DNA of 64,000 bases from G965215145 sp965215145 (GTDB lineage Bacteria > Bacteroidota > Rhodothermia > Rhodothermales > JANQRZ01): assembly GCA_965215145.1 (NCBI GenBank), contig OZ244038.1, positions 2,108,001-2,172,000 of the forward strand, given 5' to 3'. The translations under genes and the position numbers were made by a program. Of the stretch, positions 7,963 to 16,228 are shown in pieces. Under the pieces are notes generated by a model. The model ran no database searches. It was not told the origin of the DNA and saw only the letters and a program-made list of their open reading frames with translations. How positions within the stretch are numbered: the first letter of the stretch is position 1; each line of letters begins with the position of its first letter.

Positions 7963-8421
7963 ATGACCGACCCGGAGCACCTCAAGGAGCGCCTCGCCCG
8001 CGACCTCAAGGACGCGATGCGCGCCAAGGACCAGACCCGTCTGCTCACCGTGCGCGCGCTGATGAGCGCCATCACCGCCCGCGAGAAGGAGGGCACCGGC
8101 CCGCTCTCGGCCGACGACCTCACGGCCGTCGTGCAGAAGCAGGCCAAGCAGCGCCGCGACGCCGCCGAGCAATACGACGACGCCGGCCGCGACGACCTTG
8201 CCCAGCGCGAGCGCGACGAACTCACCCTGATCGAGGCGTACCTCCCCGCGCAGCTCTCCGACGAGGACATCGCCCGCGTCGTGCAGGAGATCGTGACCCG
8301 CACCGGCGCGACGACGATGAAGGACATGGGCCGCGTGATGGGGGAGGCCATGAGCGCCCTCCGCGGCCAAGCCGACGGCAACCGCGTCCGCGCCGCCGTG
8401 CAGGGGTTGCTCCAGAGTTGA
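7963..8421 (+). CDS. yqeY: GatB/YqeY domain protein
   Basis: The 152-residue product is a complete YqeY: LKERLARDLKDAMRAKD, then RLLTVRALMSAI, VVQKQAKQRRDAAEQY, ELTLIEAYLPAQLSDEDI and a C-terminal GRVMGEAMSAL. The YqeY helical domain is the tRNA-interacting tail found on GatB. As a free protein its role is not settled; it is often linked to translation or tRNA amidation. The gene stands 78 bases after the toxin-antitoxin patch and marks the return to core genome. A perfect 20-base palindrome follows it. Confidence 0.9.
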   Translation: MTDPEHLKERLARDLKDAMRAKDQTRLLTVRALMSAITAREKEGTGPLSADDLTAVVQKQAKQRRDAAEQYDDAGRDDLAQRERDELTLIEAYLPAQLSDEDIARVVQEIVTRTGATTMKDMGRVMGEAMSALRGQADGNRVRAAVQGLLQS

Positions 8422-8436
8422 CCCGGCGGTTGGTAA

Positions 8437-8456
8437 GGGCACGATGCATCGTGCCC
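8437..8456. repeat. Perfect 20-base palindrome (GGGCACGATGCATCGTGCCC)
   Basis: It lies between yqeY and cvpA. Palindromes of this GGGCACG/CGTGCCC type occur as interspersed repeats in several bacterial phyla. It could also end yqeY transcription, but no T tract follows. Confidence 0.8.
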
Positions 8457-8471
8457 CTACGGGCACTGGGT

Positions 8472-8483
8472 CTGTTATTGCAA
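8472..8483 (+). repeat. CTGTTATTGCAA word, copy 2 (forward)
   Basis: Exact core copy. Its last A is the first base of the cvpA start codon ATG. Confidence 0.85.
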
Positions 8484-9049
8484 TGCAAGAAACCGGCTTC
8501 ACCACGCTCGACTTCTTCGTCCTGATCGCCATCGGGCTCGGCGTGTGGCGGGGGCTGCGGGCCGGCGCGCTGAGCCAGCTTGTCGGGGCGGTGGGGCTGG
8601 TGCTAGCCTTCTTCGTCGGCGTGGCGCTGATGGAGCCGGCGGGGGCGGCCGTGGTCGCGAGCCTCGGGGTGGCGGAGCGGACGGCGCCGGCGGTCGGGTT
8701 CATCGTCGTCTTCGCCGGGGTGTTGGCGGGGCTGGCGGCGGTGTCGCACCTCGCCCGGAAGACGCTGGAGTCCCTGAGGGTCGGGTTCGTGGACAAGGGG
8801 CTGGGGGCGCTGTTCGGCGGTCTCCGCGCGGCCGTCGCCCTCAGCGTGCTGCTCCTGATGACGGGCAGCCTCGCGCTCCCCGGCTCGGGCGGGCTGATCG
8901 TGGGGATGGAGACGCGCGAGCGCTCGGTGCTCTACGAGCCCGTCCGCGCGCTGGCGCCCGCGCTGTGGGAGGCGTTCCGCGCCGTCGCCCCCGGCTGGCA
9001 GGACGGCCTCCGCGAGCGGTTCGAGGGGCTGGTGGGGGAAGAGGGGTGA
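8483..9049 (+). CDS. cvpA: CvpA family membrane protein
   Basis: From the ATG at 8483 the product is 188 residues with four hydrophobic segments. TTLDFFVLIAIGLGVWRGLR is the CvpA N-terminal signature, and VGFIVVFAGVLAGLAAV and DKGLGALFGGLRAAVALSVL follow as in the family. CvpA is an inner-membrane protein tied to colicin V production, purine limitation and envelope stress. The frame is open back to 8444, but the GTTATTGCAA word and the palindrome lie there, so the shorter start is preferred. The last 18 codons are repeated 2 kb downstream at 11009 with synonymous differences only. Confidence 0.85.
   Translation: MQETGFTTLDFFVLIAIGLGVWRGLRAGALSQLVGAVGLVLAFFVGVALMEPAGAAVVASLGVAERTAPAVGFIVVFAGVLAGLAAVSHLARKTLESLRVGFVDKGLGALFGGLRAAVALSVLLLMTGSLALPGSGGLIVGMETRERSVLYEPVRALAPALWEAFRAVAPGWQDGLRERFEGLVGEEG
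8993..9046 (+). repeat. Direct repeat, copy A: the 3' end of cvpA
   Basis: The 54 bases encoding GWQDGLRERFEGLVGEEG recur at 11009-11062 with four mismatches, all at third codon positions. Confidence 0.95.
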
Positions 9050-9091
9050 GAGGGCGGCGAGCAACCTTCCCCCTTCCCATTCCCGACAGCC

Positions 9092-9562
9092 CTATTCCGC
9101 TCCGGCTTCTGACATGTCCACGTAGAAGGGCGATGCGATGTCATCACGGCTGCTGTCGGAGGAGCGACCGTACACGTAGCCCGCCATCACACCCTCTACG
9201 TTGAAGTTCTGGATGGCGACTGTACCCGAGGATAGGCTTAGTTGATACAACCCCTCTAAAGTGTAGAGGTTGTAGCCGACGAACTCAGGCAGTGCCTCTC
9301 CTGTGTCGATGAGGGTCAGGGACTCCTGAGCGACGCTCCGGGTGGAATCCTCAGGGTAATAGGACCGGAGCGTTACGAGTCCCCCTTCATTGGTTGCGGT
9401 CCAGACGAGGAAGGAGGAAGAGGCGGTGATGGTGGCGCCCGCGTGAGGGATGACCTCGACATCCTCATCGGAAGCGCTGTCGCATCCGGCGGTGAAGGCG
9501 GTGGCAGCGAACGCTACCAGCATGGTCCGTAAGAGGCTTTTCCTAAACTTAGTGTTGTTCAT
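9092..9562 (-). CDS. Lipoprotein of unknown function
   Basis: The 156-residue product has a signal peptide and lipobox (TAFTAGCDS) followed by an acidic linker (SASDEDVEV). The rest is beta-rich with no family I recognise; it contains LVWTATNEGG and a run of strands to VYGRSSDSSRDD. Its composition is less GC-rich than the surrounding core genes. It lies inside the 2 kb segment flanked by the cvpA-end direct repeats, on the strand opposite cvpA, with a T9SS cargo gene upstream of it on the same strand. It may be part of an acquired two-gene module. Confidence 0.6.
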   Translation of the reverse strand: MNNTKFRKSLLRTMLVAFAATAFTAGCDSASDEDVEVIPHAGATITASSSFLVWTATNEGGLVTLRSYYPEDSTRSVAQESLTLIDTGEALPEFVGYNLYTLEGLYQLSLSSGTVAIQNFNVEGVMAGYVYGRSSDSSRDDIASPFYVDMSEAGAE

Positions 9563-9652
9563 GGTAAGACTAGGCTTTGACTGAACTGGGATGACGCGGC
9601 GGACGGGACCTCGCGGCCTCGGCCGCCGCGCCTACGTGTCGAAGGAGGGCAG

Positions 9653-10831
9653 CTACTTCAGCAACGTCACCCGCTGCGTCTCGATCCGCGTACCGGTCTG
9701 GAGTCGGACGACGTAAACGCCCGCCGGCAGGTCCGCCATCTCAACCGAAACCCGATGCTGTCCAGCCTCCATCTGCCCTTGCGTTACTCGGACTACTTCC
9801 CGGCCCAACACGTCGTAGACGCCGAGCCGGACGCCGGACGCCTCAGGCAGGTCGTAGCGAACAGTGAGGCGGTCGCGGACGGGGTTCGGCGCAGGAGCGT
9901 AGAGAACGAAATCAGCCGGGGGCGCAGCGCTTTGCGAACCGACTCCTGCAGTGCCACCGTGTACGGGACGGCACGGGATGCCCCCGCCGCATGGAGGGTC
10001 GGGCTCATTGACTTGGACGAGCCTCGTCTTCGCCGCCGTTTGGGACCCCCGCGTGACCTCGACCTTGACCGAATGCTGCCCATACGCATTGAGGTATTGA
10101 GAGTAGGAGTCGGAAGGCGACGTCTTCGTCCGGGTCGTCTTGAGGGTGTAGGTCGAGGAGCCGGGCGGCCTATGGTACCATCGGAAGGTGTAAGAAGAGC
10201 CGGTTCCGTTCTGCGCTGTCGCTGTCCACGAGCCCGTACCGTAGTTCTCGAGCCAAGAGGTCCCGCTGAGCGAGACCGTCAGGTTGTTAGAGGGGGCGGG
10301 GAGGATCTCGAGTGTGAAGGAATCATTCGCACCGACGTACTCCTGGCCCAGGACGTTTGCTACCCAAGACCGAGCCGAGAGGGTATGAACGCCGACGCCA
10401 AGTCGGGGAACGGTGGCCTGCGGGTACCCGAACTCATCTGGGCAGGTGAAGGGACCATTGGGACGAAAGCAGCGCTGATTCCAAACCAGGGAGCCGTTGA
10501 CGTATGTCTGCGTCCCATTATAGGCGAGCGCAGGAGATAGAATGTCAACGTCATAGTAGGTGCCGATGGGGACCGGGCCTGCTATCCCAGACTTCAGACG
10601 ATAGACCTTCTCGTTGGAGGTTTGCGACACAAGGTCTGCGTAGTTCGAACCGATGCTGCCGCTCACGTAGAGTTCGACGCTGCCAGCGAGAGTCGATCCG
10701 ACGGAGGGGGCTTCCGCCTTCGCGAGGGTAGAGGAGCCTGCCGCTAAAGCAGAGAGAGAGAGCACGTAGCTCAAGAGGAGGAGAGTGTGGCGGTAGCGCA
10801 CGACTGCTGCTAGAGGCGTGCCGCCTCCCAT
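9653..10831 (-). CDS. Secreted protein with T9SS type A sorting domain
   Basis: I chose the ATG at 10831, giving 392 residues, because it starts directly before a signal peptide (RYRHTLLLLSYVLSLSALAA). The middle contains Ig/PKD-like beta domains (NDSFTLEILPAPSNNLTVSL; YTFRWYHRPPGSSTYTLK). The C-terminal 85 residues are a T9SS sorting domain: LYAPAPNPVRDRLTVRYDLP, then VYDVLGREV and LPAGVYVVRLQTG. It should therefore cross the outer membrane by the type IX system and be released or attached. It lies inside the segment bounded by the cvpA-end repeats. No enzymatic motif is seen. Confidence 0.8.
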   Translation of the reverse strand: MGGGTPLAAVVRYRHTLLLLSYVLSLSALAAGSSTLAKAEAPSVGSTLAGSVELYVSGSIGSNYADLVSQTSNEKVYRLKSGIAGPVPIGTYYDVDILSPALAYNGTQTYVNGSLVWNQRCFRPNGPFTCPDEFGYPQATVPRLGVGVHTLSARSWVANVLGQEYVGANDSFTLEILPAPSNNLTVSLSGTSWLENYGTGSWTATAQNGTGSSYTFRWYHRPPGSSTYTLKTTRTKTSPSDSYSQYLNAYGQHSVKVEVTRGSQTAAKTRLVQVNEPDPPCGGGIPCRPVHGGTAGVGSQSAAPPADFVLYAPAPNPVRDRLTVRYDLPEASGVRLGVYDVLGREVVRVTQGQMEAGQHRVSVEMADLPAGVYVVRLQTGTRIETQRVTLLK

Positions 10832-10927
10832 GTTAGGGGTCGGCACTGAGCGACACCTGATGGAAGCTCGGAGCGGCGGTGTCGGGGTCGCTCTGAGCGG
10901 GCGCAAAGGTTCGACATTCTAGACCTC

Positions 10928-10958
10928 TTGTCAAGGGGGTAAGAGGATTATATTTTTG
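10928..10958 (+). promoter_or_regulatory. Bacteroidota-type promoter-like sequence
   Basis: TTG (10928-10930) and TATTTTTG (10951-10958) are 20 bases apart, close to the Bacteroidota TTTG-N19-TANNTTTG pattern. It points toward the sbcC side but is 245 bases from that start, so its target is uncertain. Confidence 0.3.
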
Positions 10959-11008
10959 CCTGATGTGAGATCCTGTAAGTTGTTCGCCGAAAGCATCTGG
11001 CTCGGGTA

Positions 11009-11062
11009 GGCTGGCAAGACGGCCTCCGCGAGCGGTTCGAAGGGCTGGTGGGGGAGGAGGGT
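11009..11062 (+). repeat. Direct repeat, copy B: orphan 3' end of cvpA
   Basis: It reads the same 18 residues and a stop (TAG in place of TGA) as the end of cvpA, without an attached gene. Every difference from copy A is synonymous. Confidence 0.95.
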
Positions 11063-11085
11063 TAGCAAGTTCATTTGGGGGTGGT

Positions 11086-11115
11086 GGTAGAGACGCAACA
11101 TGTTGCGTCTCTACC
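11086..11115. repeat. Perfect 30-base palindrome (GGTAGAGACGCAACA and its complement)
   Basis: GGTAGAGACGCAACA is followed directly by TGTTGCGTCTCTACC. Palindromes of this TAGAGACGCAA type are widespread interspersed repeats. Confidence 0.85.
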
Positions 11116-11169
11116 GCGGTGCAGGCCCCTTCCTCGCGCCGCTGCCGCCACGCCGTCACCGCGCGTCCG

Positions 11170-11177
11170 TAGGTTCC
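11170..11177 (+). promoter_or_regulatory. GTANNTTNC promoter-like element (sbcC)
   Basis: GTAGGTTCC ends 25 bases before the sbcC start. Confidence 0.45.
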
Positions 11178-11202
11178 GGCCGACGCCGCCCCGCCCCGCC
11201 CG

Positions 11203-14200
11203 ATGGTCCCCGTTAGCCTCAAGCTCCGCAACTTCCTCTCCTACGGCGACGCCGCCGAGCCTCTCAATTTTGAAGAGTTCCGCGTGGCCTGCCTCTCGGG
11301 CGGCAACGGGCAGGGCAAGAGCGCGCTCCTCGACGCCGTGACCTGGGCGCTCTGGGGCGAGGCCCGGAAGGCTGCCGACGCCCGGAAGCCCGACGAGGAC
11401 CTCCTCCGCATCGGCGCGCGCGAGATGGAGGTGGACCTCGCCTTCGACCTCGAAGGAGAGCGCTACCGCGTCGTCCGCACCTACCAGCGCTCGGCGTCGG
11501 GGAAGACCTCGAAGCCCGGCCTCGAATTCCAGGTCGAGGACGGGGCCGGCGGGTGGCGTCCGCTGACAGCCCCCTCCGTTCGTGAGACGCAGCGGGCGAT
11601 CAACCGCGCGCTCAGCGTCGACTACGAGACGTTCATCAACTCGGCGTTCCTCCTCCAGGGCCGCTCGGACGAGTTCACCAAGAAGAAGCCGACCGAGCGG
11701 AAGGAGATCCTCGGCAAGATCCTCGGGCTCAGCCGGTACGAGCGGCTGGCGAACGCGGCGAAGGCCCGCTACCGCGACGCGCTCGAACAGTTCAAGACGG
11801 CTGAGGCGGAGGTCGGGCGGCTCAAGGACGCCGTCGCCGACGAGGCGCGGCTGAAGGAGGAGCACGCCGAGGCTGAGGCCGTCATCGCCGCGCTCGCGAA
11901 GGAGCTGGAGGAGCTTCAGGCGCGGGAGCGCACGCTGCGGGACCGCCTCGCCGCGCTCGACGCGGTAGCCAAGCGCGCCGCCGAGCAGCGCGAGCGCCTC
12001 GGCGCCCTCACCGAGCAGCGCCAGAAGGTCGAGGCCGAGCGGGCGGAGCTTGCCGCGCGGATCGAGGAGGCCGAGGGCCTCATCGCCCAGGCCGACCGGA
12101 TCACCCAGGACTACGAGCGCCACCGGACCCTCTCGGCCGAGCGGACGGCGCTCGACGAGAAACGCGACCTCGAGCTCGGGCTGAAGGACCAGGCGCTCCG
12201 GCTCCGCGAGCAGGTCCAGCGCCGCGAGCAGGAGCAGCGCGACCGCCTCGCCCAGCTCGAAGCCGGCCTCGCCGCCGACCGCGAGCGGTGCAAGGAAGCC
12301 CAGCGGCGGCTCCTCGAACGCCCCGCCGCCGAGGCCGGTCTGCAGAAGGCCCGCGCCGCCGCCGCCGAGGCCGAGCGCCTCCGCGAGCGCCTGAGCGTCC
12401 GCCGCGGGCACGAGGAGCTACTCGCCAAGATCGAGCAGGAGCTCGCCTCCGAGCGCGGCGCCATCAACGCCCACATCGCCCGGCTCACCAAGGAGGTCGG
12501 TGCTGCAGAAGCCGCGCTCGAACGGCTCCCCGCCGCGCGCCGGCAGATCACCGCCCTCGCCGAGCGCGCCGAGCGGGTACGGTCATTGGAAGAACAGCGG
12601 GCCGACGTCCGCGAGCAGGGCAGCGGCCTCACCGCCGCCGTCGACGCCACCGACCGCGAGGTCGGGCGGCTCCGCGCCGAGGTCGAGAAGGTGAACCAGA
12701 AGTCGGCCCGGCTGGCCGCGCTGGAGACCGAGGAGTGCCCGACCTGCGGGACTGCCCTGACCCCTGAGCACCGCCGCGCCGTCGAGGCCACCTACGCCGC
12801 CGACCGCGCCGCGCTCGAAGAGCAGATCGCCGAGCTGGAGCGGGGCAAGGCGGAGCGGGAGGCCGAGCGGGAGGCGCTGCGCCGCCGCTACCGCGAGGTC
12901 GACGCCGAGATCGGGAAGCTCAACGGGGTCGCCGAACGGCTGGTCCGCGCGCGCGCTGAGGTCGAGGCCGCCGAGGGGCGGCAGGCCGCCGCGGAGGAGC
13001 AGCGTGCCGAGATCGCCCGGCTCACCCAGCAGCTCGCCGACGAGGCGTTCCGCCCGGAGCTCGTCGCCGAGCGGGCCGAGCTCCGCCGCCGGCTTTCTGC
13101 CGAGCCGTTCGACGAGGCCCACTTCGAGCGGGTGCAGGAGGCCGCCGCGCAGCGGCCCCGCTACGAGGCCCGCCTCAAGGAGCTCGCCGAGGTGGAGGGG
13201 CACCTCCAGGGGCTCACCAATAAGATTGCCCGCGAGGAGATCGAGGCGGCGCGGCTGCGGGAGGAGGCCGTCGGGGGGGCCGGGGGGGCCGCCGCCCGCG
13301 ACCTCCGCCAGCGGATCGAGAACCTGGAAAAGCAGCGCGCCGCCGTGGGCTACGACGGCGAGCGCCACGACGCCGTCCGCCGCGCCCTCGACGCCCTCCG
13401 CGACGCGCCCGAGCGGCACACGCTCCTCCAGGGCGCCCGCGCCAACGCCGCCGACTGGAAGGAGCGCCGCGCCGCCCGCGCCGACGACCTCCGCCGCCTC
13501 GACGCCGAGGCCGACGCGCTACGCACCGCCGTCGCCGCGGCCGAGGCCGAGTTGGAAGAACGCGCCGACCGGCAGGCTGAGGCCGACGCGCTCGCGAAGG
13601 ACCGGGGAGAGACGGAGGCCCGACTGAGCCGCTCGCAGGCCCGCCGCGGCGGCCTCCGCGCCCGCCTCGACGCCTGCGAGCGGAACCGCGCCCGGCTGGC
13701 CGAGGTCCGCGCGGAGCTGCGCGAGCACAAAAAGCAGAAGACGCTCTACCACCACCTCCGCACCGCCTTCGGGCGGAACGGCATCCCCGCGCTCATCATC
13801 GAGGAGACGCTGCCCGAGATCGAGGACCGCGCCAACGCCCTCCTCGCGCGGCTCTCGCGGGGGCGCACCCGCGTCCAGCTCGAGACCCTCAAGGACAAGA
13901 AGGCCGGCGGCACGAAGGAGACCCTCGACATCACCATCACCGACACGGCCGGCGTGCCGCGGCCCTACGAGACGTACTCCGGCGGCGAGGCCTTCCGGGT
14001 CAACTTCGCGCTGCGGATCGCGCTGGCGCAGCTGCTCGCCGAGCGCGCCGGCGTCCGCATCCGCACCCTCGTGGTCGACGAGGGGTTCGGGACGCAGGAC
14101 AAGCGCGGCATCGAGGCGCTCGTCTCCGCCATCCAGACCGTGAGCGACGACTTCGAGAAGATCCTCGTCGTGACCCACCTCGACGAGTTGAAGGAGGCGT

Positions 14201-14268
14201 TCCCCGTGCGGATCGAGGTGGCGAAGGACCCCGTGGCCGGCTCGCGCTACGACGTGATCGGGGTCTAA
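11203..14268 (+). CDS. sbcC: SbcC/Rad50-type SMC ATPase
   Basis: The 1021-residue product has the full SbcC layout. The N-terminal Walker A is GGNGQGKSALLDAVTWALWG (about residues 34-53). Long coiled coils run on each side of a zinc hook CPTC (residues 512-515). At the C-terminus come the ABC signature YSGGEAFRVNFALRIAL, the Walker B TLVVDEGFGTQD and the D/H loop LVVTHLDEL. SbcC works with the nuclease SbcD to process hairpins and DNA ends. No sbcD is adjacent in this window, which is unusual because sbcD normally lies just upstream. Two photolyase genes follow on the other strand. Confidence 0.93.
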   Translation: MVPVSLKLRNFLSYGDAAEPLNFEEFRVACLSGGNGQGKSALLDAVTWALWGEARKAADARKPDEDLLRIGAREMEVDLAFDLEGERYRVVRTYQRSASGKTSKPGLEFQVEDGAGGWRPLTAPSVRETQRAINRALSVDYETFINSAFLLQGRSDEFTKKKPTERKEILGKILGLSRYERLANAAKARYRDALEQFKTAEAEVGRLKDAVADEARLKEEHAEAEAVIAALAKELEELQARERTLRDRLAALDAVAKRAAEQRERLGALTEQRQKVEAERAELAARIEEAEGLIAQADRITQDYERHRTLSAERTALDEKRDLELGLKDQALRLREQVQRREQEQRDRLAQLEAGLAADRERCKEAQRRLLERPAAEAGLQKARAAAAEAERLRERLSVRRGHEELLAKIEQELASERGAINAHIARLTKEVGAAEAALERLPAARRQITALAERAERVRSLEEQRADVREQGSGLTAAVDATDREVGRLRAEVEKVNQKSARLAALETEECPTCGTALTPEHRRAVEATYAADRAALEEQIAELERGKAEREAEREALRRRYREVDAEIGKLNGVAERLVRARAEVEAAEGRQAAAEEQRAEIARLTQQLADEAFRPELVAERAELRRRLSAEPFDEAHFERVQEAAAQRPRYEARLKELAEVEGHLQGLTNKIAREEIEAARLREEAVGGAGGAAARDLRQRIENLEKQRAAVGYDGERHDAVRRALDALRDAPERHTLLQGARANAADWKERRAARADDLRRLDAEADALRTAVAAAEAELEERADRQAEADALAKDRGETEARLSRSQARRGGLRARLDACERNRARLAEVRAELREHKKQKTLYHHLRTAFGRNGIPALIIEETLPEIEDRANALLARLSRGRTRVQLETLKDKKAGGTKETLDITITDTAGVPRPYETYSGGEAFRVNFALRIALAQLLAERAGVRIRTLVVDEGFGTQDKRGIEALVSAIQTVSDDFEKILVVTHLDELKEAFPVRIEVAKDPVAGSRYDVIGV

Positions 14269-14350
14269 TCGGACCGCGCGGCGCCGCCGGAACGCTCACG
14301 CAAGCATCCGGTAGGGAGGAGGCCCCTCTCTTCCAGCCCCTCTCCCCCCC

Positions 14351-14701
14351 ATGGCCGACCTCACCGACAAGCAGCAGGAGACCTACGAGGCGTTCAACGA
14401 CCTCGTCAACATGGCCCCGCAGGAGCTCGATGACTGGCTCGACACCGAGGACTCGCGGTCTGTAGGCGACAGCGACTCCGGGGAGTCCACAGGCCACCGC
14501 TCCGGCCGGCGGATCGTCGAGATCAAGCGGAAGAAGAAGGCGGACCTCACGGACGCCGACCTCGACCACATGCAGAAGGTCGTCGGCTACATCAAGCGCC
14601 ACAAGGCGCAGGTCCCGTCCGACCCCGCCGAGAGCGACTGGCACTACAGCCTCAAGAACTGGGGCCACGACCCCTGCGAGGACGCCGAGGTCGACTGCTG
14701 A
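14351..14701 (+). CDS. DUF3140 family protein
   Basis: The 116-residue acidic protein matches DUF3140: YEAFNDLVNMAPQELDDWL, then SGRRIVEIKRKKKADLTD, DLDHMQKVVGYIKRHKAQ and SLKNWGHDP. The family is small and its function unknown, although the text pattern is well conserved. It lies 82 bases after sbcC on the same strand and converges with the photolyase genes, 18 bases from the end of the class II photolyase. Confidence 0.8.
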   Translation: MADLTDKQQETYEAFNDLVNMAPQELDDWLDTEDSRSVGDSDSGESTGHRSGRRIVEIKRKKKADLTDADLDHMQKVVGYIKRHKAQVPSDPAESDWHYSLKNWGHDPCEDAEVDC

Positions 14702-14719
14702 GCCCCGGCCGCGCTGCGG

Positions 14720-16225
14720 TCAGGCATAGCGAGCCAACGCGGCGGCCTCGTCCTCCGGCGCGACGACGCGGTAGGTCTCCCGCGCGGCCTCCTCGGCGAG
14801 CCATTCGCTCACGCCCTCCCGCTTGCGGAGCGCCGCCGTCGTCTTCGGCGGGACCCACCCGTAGACGGGGTTCTCGCGGTAGGCCCGCTTGCTCTCCCCG
14901 AACCCCCACCGGATGCCGCCGTAGGTCGCCGCGTCGCGGCCGTCGAGGGAGAGGCGGTCGTTGAGATAGCAGGCCGCGGCGAAGGCGTCCTCCGGCGTCG
15001 GGCGCCACTTCAGGATCTGCTTGACCCAGTACATCCGGAGGTTGTTGTTCATCCACCCGTCGAGGAGGAACCCTTTCTGCGCCGCGTTCCACGCCTCGTC
15101 GTCGGTCTCCCCGTGGACGAGTTCTTCTAGGCTGAAGAGCTGGGGGCGCGGGTCGTCGGCGTGGTCACGGAGCGTCTGCTTGGCCGGCTCGGGCAGCCCC
15201 TCGAAGCGCGCCCACAGCCGCTCGTTCCGGCAGCGGTGGTAGTAGAACTCCCGCCACGTCAGCGCCTCGTCGAGAAACTTGTAGCGCGCGGCGGGATGCA
15301 GCGCGCCCTCCTGCTCGGCGGCCTCGACGGCGCGGGCGACCTCGCGGGGGGAGAGCACCCCGAAGTGCATCCACGGCGAGAGCCCCGAGGTGGCGTTCGG
15401 CTTGGCCGGGTTGTTCCGGTTCCACTTGTAGCGCGGCACCACGTCCCGGACGGCGGCGCGGAGCCGGTCGAGTGCGGCCGAGCGGTGCCCCCGGAAGCGC
15501 GGTGCCGGCGGCAGCGTGAGGTCCACGCCGCACCCGGCGATGAATGCGTCGAGCCCGTCGGCGTCGAGCCCCTCGATGGCCGTCGGCCCGATGCCGAGGT
15601 CGCCGTCGAGGAGGTCGCCGCCGAAGGGTTCTTCCGTCGGGGTCTGGGTGAGGTCGATGTCGAGGTGGAGGCGGCGCGCGGGGGTGTGGGCGGCGCGGAA
15701 CCGCTTGGTGACGGCGAGGTGCGCCTCGAAGTCGTTCATCGGGACGAGGCAGCAGGCGTCGACGGCGAGCACGGCGCGGTCGAGTTTTTCTGCGAGGGTG
15801 TCGGCGTACTCCCGCGTCACGAACGTCGGCACGTCGTCCACCACGACGGCCGCCGCGCGCCGGGCCAGCCGGGCGGCGACCTCGACGGTGCCGGGGGCGT
15901 CGCCGTCGGTCGGACCCTGGCGGACGTACCGCCGGAACCGGAGCCCCCGCGCCTCCACGCCCGGCCCGAGCTCCTGGCTCGCCTCCAGCATGAACCGGTG
16001 GATGCGGTGGGAGGCGTACGGGTAGCGGTTCTCCAGCGTGTGGAGCACGACCACCGGCAACCCCCGCTCGTTGCCCAGCGCGACGGCGGCGTCGAGCGCG
16101 GGGTTCTCGTCGGCGCGGAGGGCCTGCATCAGCCAGCACAGCACGTAGTCCCGCCCGCGCGAGACGATGCGGCGGTCGGTGAGGCGACGGGTCCGCCGCC
16201 GGAGGAGGTTCAGCGCGTCGCTCAC
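14720..16225 (-). CDS. Class II CPD photolyase
   Basis: The 501-residue protein has class II features: RDYVLCWLMQALRADENPAL near the N-terminus, ENRYPYASHRIHRFML, the FAD-binding TWREFYYHR and FLLDGWMNNNLRMYWVKQIL, and the strongly conserved DGRDAATYGGIRWGFGESKR with PVYGWV. Such enzymes split cyclobutane pyrimidine dimers in blue light with FAD. The start is a GTG three bases after the stop of the upstream photolyase-like gene, so the two form an operon. Together with sbcC they give a local repair cluster, sensible for a pigmented organism exposed to light. Confidence 0.92.
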   Translation of the reverse strand: MSDALNLLRRRTRRLTDRRIVSRGRDYVLCWLMQALRADENPALDAAVALGNERGLPVVVLHTLENRYPYASHRIHRFMLEASQELGPGVEARGLRFRRYVRQGPTDGDAPGTVEVAARLARRAAAVVVDDVPTFVTREYADTLAEKLDRAVLAVDACCLVPMNDFEAHLAVTKRFRAAHTPARRLHLDIDLTQTPTEEPFGGDLLDGDLGIGPTAIEGLDADGLDAFIAGCGVDLTLPPAPRFRGHRSAALDRLRAAVRDVVPRYKWNRNNPAKPNATSGLSPWMHFGVLSPREVARAVEAAEQEGALHPAARYKFLDEALTWREFYYHRCRNERLWARFEGLPEPAKQTLRDHADDPRPQLFSLEELVHGETDDEAWNAAQKGFLLDGWMNNNLRMYWVKQILKWRPTPEDAFAAACYLNDRLSLDGRDAATYGGIRWGFGESKRAYRENPVYGWVPPKTTAALRKREGVSEWLAEEAARETYRVVAPEDEAAALARYA

Positions 16226-16228
16226 GGC

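Larger units (their letters stand above)
10832..11202. other. 371-base intergenic region containing a second cvpA end
   Basis: Left to right it holds an AT-rich stretch with a Bacteroidota-type promoter-like sequence (about 10928-10958), the degenerate second copy of the last 18 cvpA codons and stop (11009-11065), a 30-base palindrome (11086-11115) and a promoter-like GTAGGTTCC before sbcC. No gene is seen. Confidence 0.7.
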
